A stretch of DNA of 63,512 bases. Origin: a virus. The stretch covers positions 1-63,512 of the IMG/VR virus record IMGVR_UViG_3300042453_001695. One strand, 5' to 3'. The translations under genes were made by a program, and so were the position numbers. The notes under the pieces are model-generated. The model was not told the DNA's origin. It saw only the letters and a program-made list of their open reading frames with translations, and ran no database searches. Shown here piece after piece: positions 57,913 through 63,512 of the stretch. Position 1 is the stretch's first letter. Each line of letters opens with the position of its first letter.

Positions 57913-59265
57913 TCACGCTACTATTGGCTGAGTGGGTTCTACATTTCCAATTATAATACAACTTGTAGAACTAGTAAATATTACTGTTGCAATTCCTCTA
58001 GGAGAAAGAGGCGTATATGGAATATCATAATCATGTCCAGCCACAAATGCATTTGTAATGCTACATGTTATTATAACATCAGCACTTGTGTTATTGATGA
58101 TTGTGATGACATCTCCATCCGCAAAAACTCCATTAGGAATAATAACTGATCCGCCTTCTTTTATACTTATATACTTTCCTATATCGGTTAAAGCTAATGT
58201 ATACTCTGAAGTTTTTTGTCCATTGAATGGTATATTTCTGAAGCCTACTGTAAAATCTTCGTCTGGAAAAGTTGCTGTTCTAGATGCAGTCAAAGTTTTT
58301 GGAGTTAGTGTCATGGTATATCCACCAGGTGCTGTTGAACCTCGAAGTGATATACTGTCATACCCAACTGCTCGTTGTACTTTTAGTCCGTTTGGATGTC
58401 TTATGGTAACAGCACCCGTAACTATTCCACCATTGTTAGCGTCTAATGAGTTATTCGCACGAATAAATCCAGAATTCGCATGATTAAATGCTGCATTTGT
58501 ATGAATGTAAGCAGAATTCGCTTGAATGAATCCTGAATTCGCGTGAGCAAAAGCCGCATTGATTTGATCAAAACTTGAATTTGCGTGATCAAATGAAGAG
58601 TTAGTTTTTATGAATCCGCTGTTTGCATGATTAAATGCATAATTTGCGTGTAGATATGCGCTATTTGCTTGTATAAATCCAGAGTTGGCATGAATGAATG
58701 CTGCATTTGCTTGTATGAATCCAGAATTGGCATGAATAAATGACGCATTCGTATCATGATAAGCAGAATTTGCTTGAATGAAACCTGAATTTGCGTGATC
58801 AAACGCCGCATTTGTTTTTATGAATCCACTATTTGCGTGATTAAATCCAGAATTTATGTGGATGTAAGCGGAGTTTGCTTGAATGAATCCACTATTTGCA
58901 TGACTGAATGCCGGGTTAATTCTTTCAGCAAGTTGTAAAACATTTGCGCCTTTTTGATATAGTTCATTGGCGTAAACGTAAATGCTTGAGATATTTCTAC
59001 CGACTGTTAAGTCGAGCTGAATGGTTACATTGCTTTTATCAAAGTTCGTGTTTGCAATATTACCAGTATTTGCACGAAGTGTATTAATGTTCGCGTGATT
59101 ACGAACATTTAATGATGAGCCTGCTCCCTGAATAAAAATGGCAGAATTGGCAATGAAACCACCACTCGTATTACTTGTTAAGTTATTAGCGACTTCAATT
59201 AGAGAAGAGGTCGCTGATAACCATTCAGTAAAGTTATTAGAAGTTGAAAGTTGATTTATTGCCAT
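57913..59265 (-). CDS. Heptad-repeat tail fibre, 450 aa
   Basis: The N-terminal ~120 residues (NNFTEWLSATSSLIEVANNL, VRNHANINTLRANTGNIANT, LDLTVGRNISS) form an anchor shared with the next gene upstream. Residues ~125-275 are a heptad shaft (HANSGFIQANSAYHD type). The last 165 residues are a tip domain with TLTASRTATFPDEDFTVGFR, NIPFNGQKTSEYTLALTDIG and VFADGDVITIINNTSAD, closely related to the 2412-residue fibre's tip. It has a single short shaft and looks like a short-fibre paralogue. It starts 15 bases after the 448-residue gene. Confidence 0.83.
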   Translation of the reverse strand: MAINQLSTSNNFTEWLSATSSLIEVANNLTSNTSGGFIANSAIFIQGAGSSLNVRNHANINTLRANTGNIANTNFDKSNVTIQLDLTVGRNISSIYVYANELYQKGANVLQLAERINPAFSHANSGFIQANSAYIHINSGFNHANSGFIKTNAAFDHANSGFIQANSAYHDTNASFIHANSGFIQANAAFIHANSGFIQANSAYLHANYAFNHANSGFIKTNSSFDHANSSFDQINAAFAHANSGFIQANSAYIHTNAAFNHANSGFIRANNSLDANNGGIVTGAVTIRHPNGLKVQRAVGYDSISLRGSTAPGGYTMTLTPKTLTASRTATFPDEDFTVGFRNIPFNGQKTSEYTLALTDIGKYISIKEGGSVIIPNGVFADGDVITIINNTSADVIITCSITNAFVAGHDYDIPYTPLSPRGIATVIFTSSTSCIIIGNVEPTQPIVA

Positions 59266-59280
59266 TTTTTTATAAACTTG

Positions 59281-60627
59281 TTATGTGATACCTGATGTTA
59301 TGCAATAATTGGGCTCAAGGAACATTACTGTCGCAACTCCTTTTGGCAAAATATTTGCTGATGTGATGATCGTATCTTTGCCAGCTTTATATGCAGTAAC
59401 TCCATAAGTGAGACCCACATTCGCTGAAGAGTTGTTTACGATAATTACCACATCGCCGTTCGAAAACGGTTGAGTTGAGTAATTTGGAATATTTATATAA
59501 GTTTGTCCAAACCCTGGAGCATTGTCAGAAACTTCAATAAATTTACCAATTTCAGTCGGATTAATTGTAGCATTCTGATCGGCTAATGTTCGGGATATAG
59601 GCACATTTCTGAAGCCTACTTCAAAAGTTGAATCTGGAAATTCTACGGTTTTGTCAACCGTAAGAATGCCTCCACTCGTTAAAAGAAAATCATATGAAGC
59701 AGATCCGCCTGATCTACCTTTAAGTTCTATGGAATCTTCTAATACACCGTTTTGAGATTTAACACCATCAACAGCCAGAATTGTTACAGCACCCGTAACT
59801 GTTCCGCCATTGTTAGCGTCTAATGAATTATTAGCACGAATGAATACAGAATTCGAACGATTAAAAGTTGCATTAGCGTGATCAAACGCTGAGTTTGTTT
59901 GAATAAATCCACTGTTCGCGTTATTAAAAGCAGGCGCCATGTGAATCAAAGCATGTTCTACTGGTACATTCGCTACATTTATTTTAATAAACTGCGAATT
60001 CGCGTGAATAAATCCACTGTTTACATGATCGAACGCAGCATTAATTTGTATAAAATCGCTGTTCGCATGATAGAATGCAGAATTTGTTTGAATGAATCCA
60101 CTATTTGCGTGATTAAATGCATAATTTGTATGCAAATAAACAGAATTCGCTTGTATGAATCCAGAGTTGGCGTGAATAAACGATACGTTTGTTTGGTTAA
60201 ATTCAGCATTTGCATGAATGAATGCTGAATTGGCGTGAATATATAATGAATTTGATTGTACGAATTGTGAATTTGCCTGATTAAATGCTGCGTTAGGCTC
60301 AACCAATATTCCAATAACATAAAAATTTTCACTATGTCCTTCGTCGGTAGATAAATTTCTTCCTACCGTTAAATCTAATGCTATTGATACGTTCGATCCA
60401 TCAATATTGGTATTTGCAATATTACCAGTATTTGCGCGAAGTGTATTAATATTCGCTAAAGTGCGAACATTAAGAGAAGAGTTTGCACCTTCAATAAAAA
60501 TAGAACTATTCGCTAAAAATCCACCGTTAGTGTTGTCGGTAAGATTGTTAGCGACCGCAATTAAAGAAGATGTTGTCAGCAACCACTCTTCAAAAGTGTT
60601 TGCTGACGAGACTTGATCTATTTTCAC
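59281..60627 (-). CDS. Heptad-repeat tail fibre, 448 aa
   Basis: The anchor ANTFEEWLLTTSSLIAVANN and VRTLANINTLRANTGNIANT closely match the 450-residue neighbour, so the two are tandem duplicates. The heptad shaft is more degenerate (FVQSNSLYIHANSAFIHANA, then an irregular NVPVEHALIHMAPAF part). The tip has TVEFPDSTFEVGFRNVP and PFSNGDVVIIVNNSSANVGL and is the most divergent of the three tips, with a short insertion (NAPGFGQTYINIP). Divergent tips on conserved anchors fit alternative receptor binding. It starts one base after the coiled-coil 74-codon gene. Confidence 0.83.
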   Translation of the reverse strand: MKIDQVSSANTFEEWLLTTSSLIAVANNLTDNTNGGFLANSSIFIEGANSSLNVRTLANINTLRANTGNIANTNIDGSNVSIALDLTVGRNLSTDEGHSENFYVIGILVEPNAAFNQANSQFVQSNSLYIHANSAFIHANAEFNQTNVSFIHANSGFIQANSVYLHTNYAFNHANSGFIQTNSAFYHANSDFIQINAAFDHVNSGFIHANSQFIKINVANVPVEHALIHMAPAFNNANSGFIQTNSAFDHANATFNRSNSVFIRANNSLDANNGGTVTGAVTILAVDGVKSQNGVLEDSIELKGRSGGSASYDFLLTSGGILTVDKTVEFPDSTFEVGFRNVPISRTLADQNATINPTEIGKFIEVSDNAPGFGQTYINIPNYSTQPFSNGDVVIIVNNSSANVGLTYGVTAYKAGKDTIITSANILPKGVATVMFLEPNYCITSGIT

Positions 60628-60628
60628 G

Positions 60629-60853
60629 TTATGATTTTGCTACGAGTTGTCTTAACAAGTCTTTTATTTCTGAAACATCATTCTCTAACTGATTCACTTT
60701 ATTTTCTATTTTCAAATTTTTTTCATTTTCTTTTCGTTTCATTTCTACTTCGGCTTGATAAGTACGAAACTCTTCTTTATCGATGTTAATTATTGCACCA
60801 CTTTCGATATCGCGGTACAAGCTTTTACGGTTTTCAATTTGAACGTATTTCAT
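60629..60853 (-). CDS. Small coiled-coil protein (74 aa)
   Basis: The 74-residue product begins KYVQIENRKSLYRDIESGAI followed by INIDKEEFRTYQAEVE. A charged helix ends in NQLENDVSEIKDLLRQLVAK, a good coiled coil. Small proteins with the pattern (Y)-x-R-D-x-x-(S/T)-G-A-I-I-N-x-D are common in marine T4-like phages next to structural genes. Their role is unknown. It lies 5 bases after the stop of the long virion protein and just before the fibre genes, so it may bridge baseplate and fibres. Confidence 0.72.
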   Translation of the reverse strand: MKYVQIENRKSLYRDIESGAIINIDKEEFRTYQAEVEMKRKENEKNLKIENKVNQLENDVSEIKDLLRQLVAKS

Positions 60854-60858
60854 AATAT

Positions 60859-63512
60859 TTAATCTTGTTGTGTTGTAGTTTGAGCACCCTCAGACATAGG
60901 CAATGCAATAACACGCAGTTGTGCAAACTTTGGAACATCAACAGATGTTGTTCCATACATAACCACTTTTATCGAAAATAAGATAAAATCATCTGCTATA
61001 TTACCATCTTTTTTGAGATATGAAACTCTATTATCCGCAGTACCAGAACCATAACGACCAGGAGCATATACCGCTTCAAAAAAGTCAACTGGATTTTTAG
61101 AGAACAGATTTTGAGTTTCTGATAATTCAGTCATCAATTGATAGTCATTATCGTCAAAATTCGACGGATCAGTTTCAGACAATAATTTATAATAAACAAG
61201 AATTCCTGCACCAGGTGGACGATATGCATCCATGTAAACACGGAGATCACCTGCATCAAAACCTGGCGCCAACTTAACACGTTTGGTAATATAACGAATA
61301 GCTGAATTACCTCCAACAGAAGAATCTTCACCATTGTATTCGGCTGTTGCTGTAACTGCACCTCCAGTTTCAGGCGCATTCATCGTAATTGACGGCGATA
61401 GAATATACCCTGTTCCAGGATTCGTAATTTCAATACGAATAATTTTACCACTTGCAGCTTCATAAATGCCAACGGCAGCTGCGCCTTCCCCTTGAGCACC
61501 CGCAGGAGTTGTTGAAGGATAACTGAACGTAACTGTCGCATTTCCTGTATAACCTGAGCCTCCATTTGTAATAACAAATCCTGTATTCTGCAAAGGCATG
61601 TTGTTAATTTTGTTTTCAATTGTCAACAGATTTAAACGTGTGACATCGATCATTGGAGAAATATCAGGATTACTAGAAGATAATGATGCAATCAACTTAA
61701 ATGTATCATTACCTGATACAGTATTCAAGACTCTTCTACCGTATCCATCAACACATTCATAATCAAAATTAGGCACGATTCTCAATGGTGGATGAGGTTC
61801 TCCTAATTCAGGTTCAGAAATAAAATCATAAGTGACAGTTGTGTTCAGAATAGCTGCATCAGTTGACATTAATTGTAAAAGATCGAATGGAGTATTTGCT
61901 GAATATGGCGATAAATTCACATTAAAATTTGCGTATCCTTGAGCGGATGAAAACACTCTCTTTTGAATGCTGAACATAATGTCCGAAGTTTGATCCGCAG
62001 TCCATGTTGATCCGTTTTGCGACAAGAATAGAGAACCCGTATATGGTTGTTCGGATATCTTATTCTGAGTTCGAATGTCCGTTGCACCTATTTCCGCAAT
62101 ATACGTTTCATATCCATTACTGTTTGAAACAAGGACAAATGAATGTTCTCCTGGTAAAAGAAGCACAGGAGTTTCAAACTTAAATTCCGTATACTTACTT
62201 GAGTCAGTCAAATCAGGAATATCGGTTATAGTAACTTTGTCCGGAGTTAATGTTTTTTCCGCAAAAGGATAAACTACAGCCGATGATGGATAACCATTAA
62301 CAACAGGTCGAAGCTGACATGTTACAGGAATGGTTGAATCTTTTGTTTTAAAACAAACTCTAACCGAATCAATAACTACACCTTGAGGATATTGATTTGG
62401 ATTAATCAGGAATGTTTGTGCAAGAGGATCATAGTATCCAATAACAACATTGTTCTGTCTTGTCGAACTTGTTGCTGTTTTAACAGATGAAGTTGTTGCA
62501 GAGAATTCTTCTGTAACTGTCGATCTTGTAACTGTAGGCACAAATACTGTAATTGTTTGTTCTTGTACAGTATTCACTCTACCTTCAGAGTAGAATTTTG
62601 TATCTCCGTTTGATCTTGAATTTTCCACGTTATTAAATTCGTCATCAATCAGACGGAAAATTTTCTCTCCTGTTCTAAAGATATCAGCAGGTATAAAGAA
62701 TATTCCTGCAGTCAATCCTTCTTCAGTCGTTTCAAGTGTTCCGATTGTGTAAACTGAAGTTGTGTCTGGAGTTGTTCCCCACGAACCAGTGATTGTAACT
62801 ACACGCGTGGATGCATCATAGCCACTGATTGTGGCAACTTGTCCTTCACCTTTACCTCTTAAAATTCTAATCTGTTTTCCTACAATATAGCTAGATGCGG
62901 CTGAATCTGTGTTTACTGCTCCGCCTGCACTATAGGCAAGAGTGATTGTGCTTGCACCGCCACCTAACGCAACACCAACTTGATGAGTCCATTTAAGAGT
63001 TCTTTCAAGTTCTTCTGATCTATCGCCCTTTACTGCGATTCCGTGTGTTGCATATTGTGACCAAGAACCTGCTGCTGCATCTGGATCCATATTCGCAATG
63101 AATACGTTTTTACCACCTTGCAGTATGGCACCTCCTACTCCAATTTTTTTAGAAAATTTGTAGATAGTTCCATCAGCTTCAGTAAACGTATCTGTTCCAG
63201 CAACGGTTGTTGGTTCCAGAGCATAGAAAGTTACTGTTTCGGCATCCGAAATTGTCGTTTTATATGACAGATCATTTTGTGTCATTTCAAAACGATTTAC
63301 TTTTGCGATTCTATCATTGACATTTACATTGTCGAAGAACGCATTCAGAGTCGTAAATGGTTTAAACTTTTCAGCAAGTACCAACACTCTCTTTTCTCTC
63401 ATGAACTGAACCACGCTTATATCAACCAATCTATCACCCATTGATTGAGTTAATTCTTGTGGAACAATTTGCGATAAAATACCAGTTCTTGTTGCTTCTA
63501 AAGAAGATGTTT
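60859..63512 (-). CDS. Long virion structural protein (baseplate/fibre connector type), C-terminal part, runs off right edge
   Basis: The reading frame stays open to the right edge, and the first codons in the window read TSSLEATRTGILSQIVPQEL, so the internal Met at 63441 is not the true start. The visible 884 residues contain VVQFMREKRVLVLAEKFKPF and AFFDNVNVNDRI, then a later block with RVCFKTKDSTIPVTCQLRPV, VLLLPGEHSFVLVSNSNGYE and TYIAEIG. These resemble the large DUF4815-like structural proteins of cyanophage-type T4 relatives. A glycine-rich region and a beta-rich end follow. It is probably a baseplate-associated or fibre-connecting protein. The N-terminal part lies outside the window. 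Confidence 0.75.
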   Translation of the reverse strand, partial: TSSLEATRTGILSQIVPQELTQSMGDRLVDISVVQFMREKRVLVLAEKFKPFTTLNAFFDNVNVNDRIAKVNRFEMTQNDLSYKTTISDAETVTFYALEPTTVAGTDTFTEADGTIYKFSKKIGVGGAILQGGKNVFIANMDPDAAAGSWSQYATHGIAVKGDRSEELERTLKWTHQVGVALGGGASTITLAYSAGGAVNTDSAASSYIVGKQIRILRGKGEGQVATISGYDASTRVVTITGSWGTTPDTTSVYTIGTLETTEEGLTAGIFFIPADIFRTGEKIFRLIDDEFNNVENSRSNGDTKFYSEGRVNTVQEQTITVFVPTVTRSTVTEEFSATTSSVKTATSSTRQNNVVIGYYDPLAQTFLINPNQYPQGVVIDSVRVCFKTKDSTIPVTCQLRPVVNGYPSSAVVYPFAEKTLTPDKVTITDIPDLTDSSKYTEFKFETPVLLLPGEHSFVLVSNSNGYETYIAEIGATDIRTQNKISEQPYTGSLFLSQNGSTWTADQTSDIMFSIQKRVFSSAQGYANFNVNLSPYSANTPFDLLQLMSTDAAILNTTVTYDFISEPELGEPHPPLRIVPNFDYECVDGYGRRVLNTVSGNDTFKLIASLSSSNPDISPMIDVTRLNLLTIENKINNMPLQNTGFVITNGGSGYTGNATVTFSYPSTTPAGAQGEGAAAVGIYEAASGKIIRIEITNPGTGYILSPSITMNAPETGGAVTATAEYNGEDSSVGGNSAIRYITKRVKLAPGFDAGDLRVYMDAYRPPGAGILVYYKLLSETDPSNFDDNDYQLMTELSETQNLFSKNPVDFFEAVYAPGRYGSGTADNRVSYLKKDGNIADDFILFSIKVVMYGTTSVDVPKFAQLRVIALPMSEGAQTTTQQD

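Noticed and set aside
1-63512. tRNA genes, integrase, attachment sites or insertion sequences
   Set aside because: I saw no cloverleaf with a conserved T-loop, no recombinase motifs and no transposase. Intergenic gaps are all under 200 bases.

Overview
The window is a 63.5 kb piece of an AT-rich T4-like myovirus (contractile-tailed phage). It carries the T4 core replication, recombination, capsid and tail genes in T4-like order. The closest style is that of marine or freshwater T4-like phages (cyanophage/pelagiphage type): CobS-like ATPase, peptide deformylase, Hsp20, a nucleotide-sugar cassette and very long repetitive fibres. I see no photosynthesis gene and no tRNA, so the host cannot be named. 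Every convincing gene is on the minus strand, so transcription runs from high to low coordinates. Genes are tightly packed, often with 4-base ATGA, GTGA or TTGA overlaps.

Layout in transcription order (right to left). (1) 63512-45076: an adsorption-apparatus block. It holds a partial long virion protein, two ~450-residue fibres with NA(A/S)F-type heptad shafts, three giant proteins made of a ~43-residue beta-propeller-like repeat (808, 1075 and 1451 residues), a glycosyltransferase-methyltransferase fusion, several small virion proteins and a 2412-residue heptad fibre. (2) 37815-22991: the neck, tail and head block, in the order gp13, gp14, gp15, gp16, a Dps-like ferritin, gp17, gp18, gp19, gp20, gp67, two core-region proteins, gp21, gp22, gp23 and a second tail-tube-like protein. 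(3) 22960-20649: uvsY, uvsW and a small conserved protein. (4) 20634-14912: a sugar cassette with a B12-type radical SAM protein, a split ThDP enzyme, a GHMP kinase, a DegT-fold enzyme with His in place of the PLP lysine, and an NAD-dependent epimerase. (5) 14912-11014: the late sigma factor gp55, gp47, gp46 and peptide deformylase. (6) 11024-8933: a probable DNA-modification island with two glycosyltransferases, one of the TET/JBP-associated type, and a ParB-C-terminal-like protein. (7) 8790-4844: a VWA/HEXGH protein, a MoxR/CobS AAA+ ATPase and a winged-helix regulator, each behind its own consensus promoter. (8) 4775-1: a glycosyltransferase, a DUF3310-like protein and the replisome cluster gp45-gp44-gp62-regA with three inserted small genes, ending in the start of an Hsp20-like gene.

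Two promoter classes can be read. Near-perfect host sigma70 promoters (TTGACA, 17-base spacer, TATAAT-like) precede the accessory early genes, and three of them are fused to stem-loops. TAAATA-core octamers, the T4 gp55 late-promoter type, usually lie 22-25 bases before virion genes. The most notable observations are the propeller proteins, whose blade counts by eye are about 14, 21 and 28 and whose blades interrupt a standard phage-fibre motif; a stand-alone copy of the fibre-tip domain; the terminator-promoter composites; the Dps gene inside the terminase operon; and the TAGT modification island.
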